64,000 nt of DNA from Streptomyces antimycoticus. GTDB lineage: Bacteria; Actinomycetota; Actinomycetes; Streptomycetales; Streptomycetaceae. Shown piece by piece: positions 10,302-20,234 of the stretch. Numbering within the stretch: the stretch's first letter is position 1; each line of letters starts with the position of its first letter. Location of the stretch: positions 2,976,001-3,040,000 of the forward strand of contig NZ_BJHV01000001.1 of NCBI RefSeq assembly GCF_005405925.1, written 5' to 3'. The translations under genes and the position numbers were made by a program. The notes below the pieces were generated by a model. That model ran no database searches and was not told the origin of the DNA. It saw nothing but the letters and a program-made list of their open reading frames with translations.

Positions 10302-12502
10302 GGTCTGGTCCCCCCGTTCGACGAGGACGCCGCACCGGCGGTCTCGTCCTCAATGATCTCTCCTGTGGCGGTGTTCACGGCGGGCGCGGCCGGGGCGGAC
10401 CCGGCGAGCGCCGCGGCGACCGTCTCGGCCGTCTTACGGCCGACGCCCGGGACCTCACAGATCTGCTCGACCGTGGCGGCGCGCAGCCGCTTGACCGAGC
10501 CGAAGTGCTTCAGCAGGGCCTGCTTACGGCTGTCACCGAGGCCCGGAACGGTGTCCAGCGGCCCGGCCTTCATCGACTTGGCGCGCTTGCTGCGCTGGTA
10601 GGTGATGGCGAAGCGGTGGGCCTCGTCGCGAACCCGCTGGAGGAGGTAGAGCCCCTCGCTGCTGCGGGGCAGCACCACCGGGTCCTCCTCGTCCGGCAGC
10701 CACACCTCCTCGAGCCGCTTGGCGAGGCCGCAGACGGCGACATCGTCGACGCCGAGCTCGTCCAGGGCCCGCTGGGCTGCGGCCACCTGCGGCTTTCCAC
10801 CGTCGACCACGACGAGCTGGGGCGGGTAGGCGAACCGCTTCGGCCTGCCCTCCTCGTCGATCGGGCCGGAGGGCCCCTCGGAGGGACTGTCGGCGGGCCC
10901 CTCGGAGGGACTGGCGGAGGGGCTGTCGAGGGCCTGCCCGGCGGGACCGCCGAGCGCCTGCCCGGCGGGTGCGGCGATGCCGGTGGTCCCTGTGTCCTCG
11001 GTGGCCCCGGCGGACTCCTGGGCCCCGGCGACTCCCGGAGTCACGGTGGCCTCCGGACCCCCACCGGCCCCGGTGGCCTGCTCCTCCCACTCCCCCGTCT
11101 TCTGCTTCTCCAGCAGATAGCGGCGGAAGCGGCGGCTGACGACCTCATGCATGGAGCGGACATCGTCCTGCCCGGCGAAGCTCTTGATCTGGAAGCGGCG
11201 GTACTCACTCTTACGGGGGAGCCCGTCCTCGAAAACCACCATGGAGGCCACCACGTCATCTCCCTGCAGATGGGAGATGTCGAAGCACTCGACGCGCAGC
11301 GGGGCGGAGTCCAGCCCCAGGGCCTCGGCGATCTCCTCCAGCGCCCGGGAGCGCGTGGTGAGGTCGGAGGCGCGCTTGGTCTTGTGCAGCGCGAGTGCCT
11401 GCTGGGCGTTGCGCTGGACGGTCTGCATCAGGTCCTTCTTGTCGCCGCGCTGCGGGATGCGCAGATCGACCAGGGAGCCCCGGCGCTCGGTGAGCCACTG
11501 GGTGACCGGCTCGGCCGGGTCCGGCACGGCGGGCACCAGGACCTCCTTGGGGACGGCATCGCCGCGCTCCTCCCCGTAGAGCTGCTGCAGGGCGTGCTCG
11601 ACCAGCCCGGCGGTGTCGACGGCCTCGACCTTGTCGGTCACCCAGCCGCGCTGACCGCGCACCCGGCCGCCGCGCACATGGAAGATCTGGACGGCGGCCT
11701 CCAGCTCGTCCTCGGCGACCGCTATCAGATCGGCGTCGGTGGCGTCGGCGAGAACCACCGCGTTCTTCTCCATGGCGCGCTTGAGCGCCCCTATGTCGTC
11801 GCGGAGCCGGGCCGCCTTCTCGTACTCCATGTCCTCGGCGGCCTCGTGCATCCGCTGCTCCAGGCGGCGCAGATAGGTGCCGGTGCGGCCGGCCATGAAG
11901 TCGCAGAACTCCTCGGCGAGTTCGCGGTGCTCCTCGGCGGTGACACGGCCGACACAGGGGGCCGAGCATTTGCCGATATAGCCGAGCAGACAGGGGCGGC
12001 CGATCTGGGCGGAGCGCTTGAACACCCCGGCGGAGCAGGTCCGGACGGGGAACACGCGCAGCATCAGGTCGACGGTCTCGCGGATGGCCCAGGCGTGGCC
12101 GTAAGGGCCGAAGTAACGCACGCCCTTCTTCTTGGCGCCGCGCATCACCTGGACCCGGGGGAACTCCTCGTTCATGGTCACGGCGAGGGAGGGGTAGCTC
12201 TTGTCGTCGCGGTATTTGACGTTGAACCGGGGGTCGAACTCCTTGATCCAGGAGTACTCGAGCTGCAGGGCCTCGACCTCGGTGGAGACCACGGTCCACT
12301 CCACGGCGGCGGCCGTGGTGACCATGGTCCGGGTGCGCGGGTGGAGGTTCGTCAGGTCCTGGAAGTACGACGAGAGCCGCGGGCGCAGGCTCTTCGCCTT
12401 TCCTACGTAGATCACCCGGCCGTGCTCATCACGGAACTTGTAGACCCCCGGCGACTCGGGGATCTGTCCCGGCTTGGGGCGGTAGCTGCTCGGGTCGGCC
12501 AT
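10298..12502 (-). CDS. uvrC: Excinuclease ABC subunit C
   Basis: UvrC makes the 3' and 5' incisions in nucleotide excision repair after UvrA/UvrB loading. The 734-residue protein has the GIY-YIG nuclease ([20 protein letters not shown], residues 18-37), a Cys cluster around CSAPC, the UVR motif ([19 protein letters not shown]), the RNase H-like endonuclease domain ([28 protein letters not shown]) and terminal helix-hairpin-helix repeats ([21 protein letters not shown]). A low-complexity Ala/Gly/Pro/Ser/Glu insertion of about 80 residues, with [17 protein letters not shown] repeats, interrupts the endonuclease domain. Met at 12502 was preferred over GTG/ATG codons further upstream. First gene of the uvrC-rapZ-yvcK-whiA operon. 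Confidence 0.96.
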   Translation of the reverse strand: MADPSSYRPKPGQIPESPGVYKFRDEHGRVIYVGKAKSLRPRLSSYFQDLTNLHPRTRTMVTTAAAVEWTVVSTEVEALQLEYSWIKEFDPRFNVKYRDDKSYPSLAVTMNEEFPRVQVMRGAKKKGVRYFGPYGHAWAIRETVDLMLRVFPVRTCSAGVFKRSAQIGRPCLLGYIGKCSAPCVGRVTAEEHRELAEEFCDFMAGRTGTYLRRLEQRMHEAAEDMEYEKAARLRDDIGALKRAMEKNAVVLADATDADLIAVAEDELEAAVQIFHVRGGRVRGQRGWVTDKVEAVDTAGLVEHALQQLYGEERGDAVPKEVLVPAVPDPAEPVTQWLTERRGSLVDLRIPQRGDKKDLMQTVQRNAQQALALHKTKRASDLTTRSRALEEIAEALGLDSAPLRVECFDISHLQGDDVVASMVVFEDGLPRKSEYRRFQIKSFAGQDDVRSMHEVVSRRFRRYLLEKQKTGEWEEQATGAGGGPEATVTPGVAGAQESAGATEDTGTTGIAAPAGQALGGPAGQALDSPSASPSEGPADSPSEGPSGPIDEEGRPKRFAYPPQLVVVDGGKPQVAAAQRALDELGVDDVAVCGLAKRLEEVWLPDEEDPVVLPRSSEGLYLLQRVRDEAHRFAITYQRSKRAKSMKAGPLDTVPGLGDSRKQALLKHFGSVKRLRAATVEQICEVPGVGRKTAETVAAALAGSAPAAPAVNTATGEIIEDETAGAASSSNGGTRP

Positions 12503-12613
12503 GGTCACCACCCTACTTGCGGGAAGTGACACATCCGGGCCCTCCGGAGGTGGTCGGCTGAGGTCCAGTGGATTTGGGGATTCCGCGGCCGCTCGGGCGC
12601 GCGCCGGGCGCCC

Positions 12614-12735
12614 GCTGAGGCGCCGGGCCCGCCCGCCCGCTGAGGCGCCGGGCCCGCCCAGGCGGTCCGGCTTCGCTCAGGCATCAGGGCCCGCCCAGGC
12701 GTCCCGCTCCGCTCAGGCGTCGGGGCCCGCCACGA
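12614..12735 (-). repeat. Degenerate repeats derived from the 3' end of the Rieske gene
   Basis: On the plus strand a motif close to GCTCAGGCGTCGGGGCCCGCC occurs at 12711 (inside the gene end, containing the complement of its TGA stop) and again at 12675. Two further copies with GCTGAGGCGCCGGGCCCGCCC lie at 12639 and 12614. Spacing is irregular (25-36 bases). Copies lie downstream of the gene in its own direction. Confidence 0.7.
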
Positions 12736-13138
12736 GCCGTCCGCCCTTGGCGGTGACCGGGATCGACGGCAGCGGCTTCTCCGCGGGCCCCTGGAGGACC
12801 TTGCCGGTGCGGGCGTCGAACTGGCTGCCGTGGCAGGGGCAGTTGATCTTGCCGTCCTCGACGCTGTCGACAACGCATCCGGCGTGGGTGCACACCGCGC
12901 TGAACGCCGTGAACTCGCCCTTGGCGGGCTGGGCGACCACCACCCGCTGCTCGCGGTAGATCTTGGCGCCGCCGACCGGGACGGCACCGGCCGAGCCGAG
13001 CTCGACGGGGGCGGTGGGCGTCGAGGGCGTTTTCTGGCCCGTACCGTCCGGGGAGCAGGCCGCCGCCCCGAGCCCGGCGGCTCCGGCCAGCGCGGCACAG
13101 CACAGCACGGTTCGGCGGGAGGCGGGCTGGCTGGACAT
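12713..13138 (-). CDS. Rieske [2Fe-2S] domain lipoprotein
   Basis: A 141-residue exported iron-sulfur protein. The N-terminus has a twin-arginine-type signal ([13 protein letters not shown]) and a lipobox-like LGAAAC, so it is probably a Tat-exported lipoprotein on the outer face of the membrane. Residues about 80-125 carry the Rieske ligands CTHAGC and CPCHGSQF, with the conserved [13 protein letters not shown] after them. This is a stand-alone Rieske ferredoxin type, not the cytochrome bc1 subunit QcrA, which is longer. Its redox partner is unknown. ATG 13138 was chosen for the signal peptide; a longer frame to 13234 lacks one. Divergent from the LacI gene. Confidence 0.87.
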   Translation of the reverse strand: MSSQPASRRTVLCCAALAGAAGLGAAACSPDGTGQKTPSTPTAPVELGSAGAVPVGGAKIYREQRVVVAQPAKGEFTAFSAVCTHAGCVVDSVEDGKINCPCHGSQFDARTGKVLQGPAEKPLPSIPVTAKGGRLVAGPDA

Positions 13139-13215
13139 ATACGGCTCCTGGAGGTGTGAAGGCCCTCCGACCATACCGACACAGATCCCTCCGCTCGCCG
13201 CCGCCTCCCGGGGAG

Positions 13216-13245
13216 GACGTAAGCGCTTGCGCAAACGTTTACGTC
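13216..13245. promoter_or_regulatory. 30-bp near-perfect palindromic operator (LacI type)
   Basis: A palindrome with arms GACGTAAGCGC and GCGTTTACGTC-like sequence centred on TTGCGCAA lies between the divergent Rieske and LacI genes. The two halves differ at only two symmetric pairs. Embedded AAGCGCTT and AAACGTTT are themselves LacI-family half-site style palindromes with a central CG. It is most likely the autoregulatory operator of the adjacent LacI protein, about 140 bases upstream of its start. Confidence 0.75.
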
Positions 13246-13385
13246 GGACCGTGGATGCGATACGTTACGTGCCCCCAGGACCCGGTGGCCCCCATGAATC
13301 CGGTGGCCCCGGGAATCCTGTGCCCCGACGACCCGACGACACGACCCGACGACCCGACGACCCTCGACGCGGAGGACCGCAGCGG

Positions 13386-14456
13386 ATGGCAACCATGGTC
13401 GATGTCGCCCGGCGTGCCGGGGTGTCCGTGGCCACCGTCTCGCATGTGCTCAACGAGACCCGGCCGGTCCGTCCGGACACCCGTAAGGCCGTGCTGGACG
13501 CCATCGACGACCTCGGGTACATCCCCAATACGCTGGCGCGCTCCCTGGTGACCGCGCGCACCCGCTCGATCGGTCTCGCCGTCTCGGCGATCAGCAATCC
13601 GTACTTCACCGAGATCCTCCAGGGCGTCGAGTCCAGCGCCCTGGAGCACGGGTACGGGCTGCTGATCGCCGATCCGCATGACGATCCCGAGCATGAGCGC
13701 AAGGTCGTCCGGCTGCTCCATGAGCGGCGGGTGGACGGCGTGATCGTCGCCCCGTCGGCCGAGCCCGCCGGGCTGCTGGAGTATCTGGCCGGCCGCAAGA
13801 TCCCCGCCGTCTTCCTCGATCGGCTGGTGGGCGACGCCCATGATCAGGTGTGCGCCGAGAGCACCCGCCCCGTCGAACAGCTGGTCCAGCACCTCGCCGG
13901 CCTCGGCCACACCCGTATCGGACTGGTCGCGGGGCTGCCGGGGCTGAGCACCACCACCGAGCGGATCGCGGGCTACCGGGCCGGGCTGGAGCGGCACGGG
14001 CTGCCGTTCCGCCCCGGGCTGCTGGCCGAGGGCCACTCCGAGGCACGGGGCGCGGAGGACGCCGTCCACCGGCTGCTGGCCTCCCCCGAGCCGCCCACCG
14101 CGATCATCACCGCGAACAACGCGATGACCATCGGCGCGCTGCGCGCCCTGCGCACTGCGGGCCTGAGCGTGCCGGACGATCTCGCGCTCGTCTGCTTCGA
14201 CGACTTCTCCTGGGCGGATGTCTTCTCCCCCGGGCTCACCGCGATCTCCCAGCCCAGCCGGGAGGTCGGCGCCACCGCCGTCCGGCTGCTGCTCGACCGG
14301 CTGGAGAACCCGGGGCGGCCGCCGCGCACCGTCCGGCTGCCCTGCGCCTTCGTCCACCGCACCTCCTGCGGCTGTGTGGCCGAAGCCCCCGACCGACCGC
14401 TCGACCGCCCGCTCCCCGGAACCCCCGGACTCGCCGGAAAGGACCCCGTCTCGTGA
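13386..14456 (+). CDS. LacI-family transcriptional regulator
   Basis: A 356-residue repressor-type regulator. The N-terminal helix-turn-helix and hinge are MVDVARRAGVSVATVSHVLN followed by RSLVTARTRSIGLAV. The C-terminal periplasmic-binding-protein-like effector domain includes NPYFTEILQGVE, VDGVIVAPSAEP, the dimerisation/ligand segment ITANNAMTIGALRAL and CFDDFSWADVFSPGLTAISQP. ATG 13386 starts the conserved region; a second ATG lies at 13395. It overlaps the sugar kinase gene by 4 bases (GTGA), so the two form a regulator-kinase unit. A sugar or sugar phosphate is the likely effector; which one cannot be told. The 30-bp palindrome upstream is its probable target. Confidence 0.92.
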   Translation: MATMVDVARRAGVSVATVSHVLNETRPVRPDTRKAVLDAIDDLGYIPNTLARSLVTARTRSIGLAVSAISNPYFTEILQGVESSALEHGYGLLIADPHDDPEHERKVVRLLHERRVDGVIVAPSAEPAGLLEYLAGRKIPAVFLDRLVGDAHDQVCAESTRPVEQLVQHLAGLGHTRIGLVAGLPGLSTTTERIAGYRAGLERHGLPFRPGLLAEGHSEARGAEDAVHRLLASPEPPTAIITANNAMTIGALRALRTAGLSVPDDLALVCFDDFSWADVFSPGLTAISQPSREVGATAVRLLLDRLENPGRPPRTVRLPCAFVHRTSCGCVAEAPDRPLDRPLPGTPGLAGKDPVS

Positions 14457-15403
14457 TCGTCGTCGCCGGAGAAGCCCTGATCGACCTCGTGCCCGAGCGC
14501 ACGTCGAGCGCCGCGGCGGGCGACCGGCTGCCCGCGCTGCGTCCGGCGCGTGGCGGCGGCCCGTACAACACCGCGCTGGCGCTGGGGCGGCTCGGCTCGC
14601 CCAGCGCGTTCTGCTCGCGGGTCTCCACGGACGGCTTCGGGGAAGCGCTGCTGGAAGGGTTGCGGAAGGACGGCGTGGACACCGCGCTGGTGCAGCGCGG
14701 CCAGGAGCCCACGACCCTCGCCGTCGCCTCCATCGGGGCCGATGGCTCGGCCGGATACGGCTTCTATGTGCAGGGCACCGCGGACCGGCTCTTCACCCTG
14801 CCGCCGTCCCTTCCCGAGGGGGTGAGCGCGCTGTCGCTGGGCACCTGCTCGCTGGTGCTGGAGCCGGGCGCGAGCGCGTATGAGGAGCTGCTGCGGCGCG
14901 AGGCCGCGCGCGGTGTCTTCACCACACTGGACCCCAATATCCGCACCGGTCTGATCCCCGACGCCAACGCCTACCGGGCCCGTTTTCAGGGCTGGCTGCC
15001 CCATATCGGCCTGCTGAAGCTGTCCATAGAGGACGCGCGGTGGCTGGCCGACTCGGAGGACGCGGACGATGTCGAGACGGCCGTGGGCGAGTGGCTGGCG
15101 GCAGGTCCGGCGGCCGTGGTGCTCACCCATGGCGGGGAGGGGCTGAGCGTACGGCGCCAGGACGGCTCCGTGCTCTCGGTGCCGGGCGAGCGGGTGGACA
15201 TCGTGGACACCATCGGGGCGGGCGACACCGTGAACGCCGCGCTGCTGCACCGGCTGGCGGGCCACCAGGCGCTGTCGGCGCCCGCCCTGGCCAAGCTGGA
15301 CGAGGCGGCCTGGCGGGATGTGCTGGGCTTCGCCGCCCGCGCCGCCGCGATCACCTGCTCCCGCGCGGGCGCGGAGCCCCCCTACGCGTCCGAGCTCGCC
15401 TGA
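14453..15403 (+). CDS. PfkB-family carbohydrate kinase (fructokinase-like)
   Basis: A 316-residue sugar kinase of the ribokinase/PfkB fold. The N-terminal motif IVVAGEALIDLVPE, the substrate loop GGGPYNTALALGRLG and the C-terminal signature DTIGAGDTVNAALLHRL (with the catalytic Asp in GAGD) are all present. GTG 14453 overlaps the lacI stop, with GGAAAGGA 8 bases upstream, so it is translationally coupled to its regulator. Closest in style to fructokinases; ribokinase or KDG kinase activity cannot be excluded. It ends just before a strong bidirectional terminator. Confidence 0.9.
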   Translation: MIVVAGEALIDLVPERTSSAAAGDRLPALRPARGGGPYNTALALGRLGSPSAFCSRVSTDGFGEALLEGLRKDGVDTALVQRGQEPTTLAVASIGADGSAGYGFYVQGTADRLFTLPPSLPEGVSALSLGTCSLVLEPGASAYEELLRREAARGVFTTLDPNIRTGLIPDANAYRARFQGWLPHIGLLKLSIEDARWLADSEDADDVETAVGEWLAAGPAAVVLTHGGEGLSVRRQDGSVLSVPGERVDIVDTIGAGDTVNAALLHRLAGHQALSAPALAKLDEAAWRDVLGFAARAAAITCSRAGAEPPYASELA

Positions 15404-15419
15404 CCCGCTCCGCGGCACG

Positions 15420-15466
15420 CATACGCCACGCCGCGCCCGGATCGACCGGGCGCGGCGTGGCGTATG
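15420..15466. terminator. Bidirectional 21-bp terminator hairpin between pfkB-type kinase and uvrA
   Basis: 15420-15440 pairs perfectly with 15446-15466 across the 5-base loop ATCGA. It sits between two convergent genes and would end both transcripts. No U-tract. Confidence 0.85.
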
Positions 15467-15486
15467 GCAAGCGCGGAGGCCGGGGG

Positions 15487-18400
15487 CTACTTAGCGGCCG
15501 TCCGCCTGGACGCGGCCGTGGACTTGGCCGCCGCCTTCTTGGCCACGGTCTTCTTCGCCGCGGTCTTCTTGGCCGCCGCGCTCTTGGCGGCGGCCTTCTT
15601 GGCGGGCGCCTTCTTGGCGGCCGCGCCGCCATTGCGCGCGGCGGGCACCGTCGCGTCGCTCACCCAGTCGCCCAGCATGTCGCGCAGGAACTTCCCGGTG
15701 TGGCTGGCCGGGACCGAGGCCACCTCCTCCGGGGTGCCCTCGGCGATTACCAGACCGCCGCCGCTGCCGCCCTCGGGGCCCATGTCCACGACCCAGTCGG
15801 CCGTCTTGATCACATCGAGGTTGTGCTCGATGACGATCACGGTGTTGCCCTTGTCGACCAGACCGGAGAGCACGCTGATCAGCTTGCTGATGTCCTCGAA
15901 GTGCAGACCGGTGGTCGGCTCGTCCAGGACGTACACCGTGCGGCCGGTGGAGCGCTTCTGCAGCTCGCTCGCCAGCTTGACGCGCTGGGCCTCACCGCCG
16001 GACAGGGTCGGCGCGGGCTGCCCGAGCCGGACATAGCCCAGCCCGACCTCGTTGAGCGTGCGCAGATGGCGGGCGATGGTGGGCACCGCCTCGAAGAAGT
16101 CCAGGGCCTCCTCGATGGGCATGTCCAGCACCTCGGCGATGGACTTGCCCTTGTAGTGCACCTCCAGGGTCTCCCGGTTGTAGCGCGCGCCGTGGCAGAC
16201 CTCGCACGGCACATACACATCCGGCAGGAAGTTCATCTCGATCTTGATGGTGCCGTCACCGGAGCAGTTCTCGCAGCGGCCGCCCTTGACGTTGAAGGAG
16301 AACCGCCCGGGCTGGTACCCGCGGACCTTGGCCTCCATCGTCTCCGCGAACAGCTTGCGCACATGGTCGAAGACGCCGGTGTACGTCGCCGGGTTGGACC
16401 GCGGGGTGCGGCCGATGGGCGACTGGTCGACATGGACCACCTTGTCGACCAGATCGTCGCCGGCGACCCGGGTGTGCCGCCCCGGCACCGCCCGCGCGCC
16501 GTTCAGCTCGCGGGCCAGATGGGTGTAGAGGATGTCGTTGACCAGCGTGGACTTACCCGATCCGGAGACACCGGTGACGGCGGTGAGCACCCCCAGCGGG
16601 AAGGACACATCGATGTCCTGGAGGTTGTTCTCCCGGGCGCCGTGGACCGTCAGATGCCGCTTGGGGTCCACGGCCCGACGCGCCGACGGCAGCGGGATGG
16701 CCCTCTTGCCGGACAGATAGTGACCGGTCACCGAATCCTCGTTGACCAGCAGCTCGCTCAGCGGTCCGCTGTGCACCACCTTGCCGCCGTGCTCGCCCGC
16801 GCCCGGGCCGATGTCCACCACCCAGTCCGAGGTCTTGATGGTGTCCTCGTCGTGCTCCACGACGATCAGGGTGTTACCGAGGTCGCGCAGCCGCACCAGC
16901 GTCTCGATCAGCCGGTGGTTGTCGCGCTGGTGCAGGCCGATGGACGGCTCGTCCAGCACATACAGCACGCCGACCAGACCGGAGCCGATCTGGGTGGCCA
17001 GCCGGATGCGCTGGGCCTCGCCGCCGGAGAGGGTGCCCGCGGCGCGGTTGAGCGAGAGGTAGTCCAGGCCGACGTCGACCAGGAACCTCAGCCGCTCGTT
17101 GACCTCCTTGAGGACCCGCTCGGCGATGGTCTTCTCGCGCGGGCTCAGCTCCATGGCGCGCAGGAACTCGGCGCATTCGCTGATCGACATCGCCGAGACA
17201 TCCGCGATGGACTTGTCCTGCACGGTGACCGCGAGAACGATCGGCTTGAGGCGGGTGCCCTCACACGTGGGGCAGGGCACCTCGCGCATATAGCCCTCGA
17301 ACCGCTCCCGGCTGGCGTCGCTCTCCGCCTCCGAGTGGCGCCGCTTCACATAGGGCACCGCGCCCTCGAAGGCCGTGGTGTACGCCCGCTGGCGGCCGTA
17401 GCGATTGCGGTAGCGGACCTCGATCTGGGTCCGGTGGCCGTTGAGGAGCGCCTTCTTGGCACGCTGCGGCAGCCCGGCCCAGGGGATGTCCGTACGGAAG
17501 CCGAGCGCATCGGCGAGCGCGCCGACCAGCCGCCCGAAGTAGTCCTTGGTGTGGCCGTGGGACCAGGGGTGGATGGCGCCCTCGTCGAGCGACTTCTCCT
17601 CGTCCGGGATGATCAGCTCGGGGTCGACCTCCATCCGGGTGCCGATGCCGGTGCAGTCCGGGCAGGCGCCGAAGGGCGAGTTGAAGGAGAAGGTGCGCGG
17701 CTCCAGCTCCTCGAAGGACAGGTCGTCGTACGGGCAGTACAGATGCTCGGAGAACATCCGCTCCCGCTGCGGGTCGTCCTCGTCGAGGTCGACGAAGTCG
17801 AGGATCACCATGCCGCCGGAGAGGCCCAGCGCGGTCTCCACCGAGTCGGTCAGCCGGCGCTTGGCGCTCTCCTTGACGGTGAGGCGGTCGATGACCACCT
17901 CGATGGTGTGCTTCTCCTGCTTCTTCAGCTTCGGCGGGTCGGACAGCTGGATCGTGGCGCCGTCCACCCGGGCGCGGCTGTAGCCCTTGGTCTGGAGATC
18001 GGAGAAGAGGTCGACGAACTCCCCCTTGCGCTCGCGCACCAGCGGGGAGAGCACCTGGAAGCGGCTGCCCTCCGGGAGCTCCAGCACCCGGTCCACGATC
18101 GCCTGCGGCGACTGGCGGGCGATCGGACGGCCGCACTCGGGGCAGTGCGGCTTGCCGATGCGGGCGAACAGCAGCCGGAGGTAGTCATAGACCTCGGTGA
18201 TGGTGCCGACCGTCGAGCGCGGATTCCGCGAGGTCGATTTCTGGTCGATCGACACCGCGGGGGACAGACCCTCGATGAAGTCCACATCGGGCTTGTCCAT
18301 CTGCCCCAGGAACTGGCGGGCGTAGGAGGAGAGCGACTCGACGTAGCGGCGCTGCCCCTCGGCGAAGATCGTGTCGAACGCGAGGGACGACTTGCCCGAC

Positions 18401-18504
18401 CCGGACAGCCCGGTGAAGACGATGAGCGAGTCGCGAGGAAGGTCGAGTGAGACGTTCTTGAGGTTGTGCTCGCGAGCCCCACGAACGATGAGACGGTCGG
18501 CCAC
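15487..18504 (-). CDS. uvrA: Excinuclease ABC subunit A with Lys/Ala-rich C-terminal tail
   Basis: UvrA is the damage-sensing ABC ATPase of nucleotide excision repair. From GTG 18504 (AAGAAAGG about 11 bases upstream; another GTG lies at 18516) it encodes 1005 residues. It has Walker [10 protein letters not shown] (residues 32-40), a zinc module (CPECGRP), the signature [19 protein letters not shown], the second Walker [12 protein letters not shown] and zinc ligands ([17 protein letters not shown]), then a second LSGGEAQRV and [13 protein letters not shown]. After the normal end, about 50 residues of Lys/Ala repeats ([20 protein letters not shown] and on) form a histone H1-like tail. The tail probably adds non-specific DNA affinity. 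Convergent with the sugar kinase gene. Confidence 0.96.
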   Translation of the reverse strand: MADRLIVRGAREHNLKNVSLDLPRDSLIVFTGLSGSGKSSLAFDTIFAEGQRRYVESLSSYARQFLGQMDKPDVDFIEGLSPAVSIDQKSTSRNPRSTVGTITEVYDYLRLLFARIGKPHCPECGRPIARQSPQAIVDRVLELPEGSRFQVLSPLVRERKGEFVDLFSDLQTKGYSRARVDGATIQLSDPPKLKKQEKHTIEVVIDRLTVKESAKRRLTDSVETALGLSGGMVILDFVDLDEDDPQRERMFSEHLYCPYDDLSFEELEPRTFSFNSPFGACPDCTGIGTRMEVDPELIIPDEEKSLDEGAIHPWSHGHTKDYFGRLVGALADALGFRTDIPWAGLPQRAKKALLNGHRTQIEVRYRNRYGRQRAYTTAFEGAVPYVKRRHSEAESDASRERFEGYMREVPCPTCEGTRLKPIVLAVTVQDKSIADVSAMSISECAEFLRAMELSPREKTIAERVLKEVNERLRFLVDVGLDYLSLNRAAGTLSGGEAQRIRLATQIGSGLVGVLYVLDEPSIGLHQRDNHRLIETLVRLRDLGNTLIVVEHDEDTIKTSDWVVDIGPGAGEHGGKVVHSGPLSELLVNEDSVTGHYLSGKRAIPLPSARRAVDPKRHLTVHGARENNLQDIDVSFPLGVLTAVTGVSGSGKSTLVNDILYTHLARELNGARAVPGRHTRVAGDDLVDKVVHVDQSPIGRTPRSNPATYTGVFDHVRKLFAETMEAKVRGYQPGRFSFNVKGGRCENCSGDGTIKIEMNFLPDVYVPCEVCHGARYNRETLEVHYKGKSIAEVLDMPIEEALDFFEAVPTIARHLRTLNEVGLGYVRLGQPAPTLSGGEAQRVKLASELQKRSTGRTVYVLDEPTTGLHFEDISKLISVLSGLVDKGNTVIVIEHNLDVIKTADWVVDMGPEGGSGGGLVIAEGTPEEVASVPASHTGKFLRDMLGDWVSDATVPAARNGGAAAKKAPAKKAAAKSAAAKKTAAKKTVAKKAAAKSTAASRRTAAK

Positions 18505-18734
18505 GCCGGTCGGCACCTTTCTTGAGAGAGATGGGGTGCGCCGAGCCCGCTCGCCGGGGCGGCCCTGCCGGACGGAGCAGAGGCGGAGCGGAGCGAAACC
18601 CCCAACCCAGGGTATGGGGGCACGACGACGATGTCTTAAGGATGCAGCACACCGAGCCTATAGCACGCACATTCGATTTGCGGGCGACGGGAGCCGACTT
18701 CACCCGATCGTGTGGTGCGGACTACGGTCGGGTC

Positions 18735-19466
18735 ATGACCGACTACATCAGGGACGCCCTCGCCGTACAGGAGGCGACGGACCGGCTGCTGACCGCCGTC
18801 GCCGCTCTCGACGACGCGTCCCTCGCGAGCCCTTCGGAGCTCCCCGGCTGGAGCCGCGGCCATGTCCTGGCCCACCTGGCCCGCAACGCGGACGCCCTGG
18901 TGAACCTGCTCACCTGGGCCCGGACCGGCCAGGAGACTCCGATGTACGCCGACGCCCAGACGCGCGACGCCGAGATCCTGCGCGACGCCGCCCGGCCGCT
19001 CACCGTCCACCTGGACGACCTGCGCACCAGCGCGACCCGCTTCGACGCGGCGGTCACCGCACTGCCCCCGGAAAGCCTGCCGTACGAGGTGACCCTGCGC
19101 GGCGGGATCCGGGAGTCGGCGGCCGGGCTGCCACTGCGCCGCCTCGCCGAGGTCGAGCTGCATCATGTCGATCTCGGTATCGGCTACACCGTGGCGGATC
19201 TGCCCGCCACCTTCGTCGAGAGCCAGCTCTCCGTGCTCATCCGTACAAGGTTCGCCGGGCGCCCGGATATTCCCCCGCTGCGGCTGGCCACCGGGCCCGG
19301 TGAAGGGGACGTCCGGCACACCGGCCGCCCCGCCGCCCCCGGGGAGTCCCCGGTCACCGTCACCGGCTCCCCCGCCGCCCTGCTGGGCTGGCTCACCGGC
19401 CGTACGGACGGCTCCGGCCTCTCCTGCCCGAACGGCCCCTTGCCCGTCCTCCCCGCACTAGGCTGA
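18735..19466 (+). CDS. Maleylpyruvate isomerase family mycothiol-dependent enzyme
   Basis: A 243-residue DinB/MDMPI-superfamily protein. The N-terminal four-helix part has the metal-binding style motif [20 protein letters not shown] (His about 44 and 48) and a later His in [17 protein letters not shown], consistent with the three-His metal site of mycothiol-dependent maleylpyruvate isomerase. The C-terminal SCP2-like part includes [18 protein letters not shown]. Such proteins use mycothiol as cofactor in conjugation or isomerisation; the substrate is not predictable. ATG 18735 starts the conserved region. The MBL hydrolase gene starts 4 bases after its stop, so the two are coexpressed. Confidence 0.86.
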   Translation: MTDYIRDALAVQEATDRLLTAVAALDDASLASPSELPGWSRGHVLAHLARNADALVNLLTWARTGQETPMYADAQTRDAEILRDAARPLTVHLDDLRTSATRFDAAVTALPPESLPYEVTLRGGIRESAAGLPLRRLAEVELHHVDLGIGYTVADLPATFVESQLSVLIRTRFAGRPDIPPLRLATGPGEGDVRHTGRPAAPGESPVTVTGSPAALLGWLTGRTDGSGLSCPNGPLPVLPALG

Positions 19467-19470
19467 GGCC

Positions 19471-20127
19471 ATGACCTACAGCGGAGTAGTGACGGTCGGT
19501 GGACCGGCGGACGTGCACGAACTGCCCGATCTGATGATCTCGAAGGTCGCGGTCGGCCCCATGAACAACAACGCGTACCTGCTGCGCTGCCGGGCCACCG
19601 ACGAGCAGCTCCTGATCGACGCCGCCGCCGAGCCGCACACCCTGCTCTCCCTGATCGGCGAGAGCGGCATCGCCTCCGTCGTCACCACCCACCGCCACCA
19701 GGACCACTGGAGCGCGCTGCGCGAGGTGGTGGAGGCCACCGGCGCCCGCACCTACGCGGGCCAGTACGACGCCGAGGGCATCCCGGTGCCGACCGATGTG
19801 CCGGTCGCGGACGGCGACACGGTGCGGGTCGGCCGGGTCGAGCTGACCGCACGCCATCTGGTCGGCCACACTCCCGGCAGCATCGCCCTGGTGTACAACG
19901 ACCCGCACGGCCATGCGCATGTGTTCACCGGCGACTGCCTCTTCCCGGGCGGCGTGGGCAACACATGGAAGGACTCCAAGGCGTTCGAGAGCCTGATCAA
20001 CGACGTCGAGACCAAGCTCTTCGACCAGCTTTCGGACGAGACCTGGGTCTATCCCGGCCACGGCGACGACACCACGCTCGGCGCCGAGCGCCCGCACCTC
20101 GGGGAGTGGCGCGAGCGCGGCTGGTAG
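19471..20127 (+). CDS. MBL-fold metallohydrolase (glyoxalase II-like)
   Basis: A 218-residue metallo-beta-lactamase-fold hydrolase with the zinc motif THRHQDHW (His74, His76, Asp78, His79), a further HLVGHTPGSIAL and FTGDCLF, and VYPGHGDDT near the end. This is the layout of glyoxalase II-like thioester hydrolases. Because it follows an MDMPI-type gene by only 4 bases, it may act on a mycothiol conjugate or thioester; that is an inference. Its TAG stop lies inside a two-copy 28-bp repeat. Confidence 0.88.
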   Translation: MTYSGVVTVGGPADVHELPDLMISKVAVGPMNNNAYLLRCRATDEQLLIDAAAEPHTLLSLIGESGIASVVTTHRHQDHWSALREVVEATGARTYAGQYDAEGIPVPTDVPVADGDTVRVGRVELTARHLVGHTPGSIALVYNDPHGHAHVFTGDCLFPGGVGNTWKDSKAFESLINDVETKLFDQLSDETWVYPGHGDDTTLGAERPHLGEWRERGW

Positions 20128-20162
20128 CAGCGCCGGAGGTACGCGCGGCTCGTAGCGGCGCA
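20115..20162 (+). repeat. Two-copy 28-bp repeat spanning the MBL gene stop codon
   Basis: GCGCGGCTGGTAGCAGCGC at 20115 recurs as GCGCGGCTCGTAGCGGCGC at 20143 (two differences, period 28). The TAG in the first copy is the gene's stop; the second TAG is one frame over. Confidence 0.7.
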
Positions 20163-20234
20163 CACACCGCCCCAGAGCGCCGCGCACCTCCGTACGCCCC
20201 GTGACCCCCGGCGGGCCATGGCGGTTGTCGCGTC

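Noticed and set aside
15040..18450. 1136-codon plus-strand frame opposite uvrA
   Set aside because: Shadow of uvrA: composition is Gly/Arg/Leu/Val rich without any domain, and uvrA is unambiguous on the other strand.
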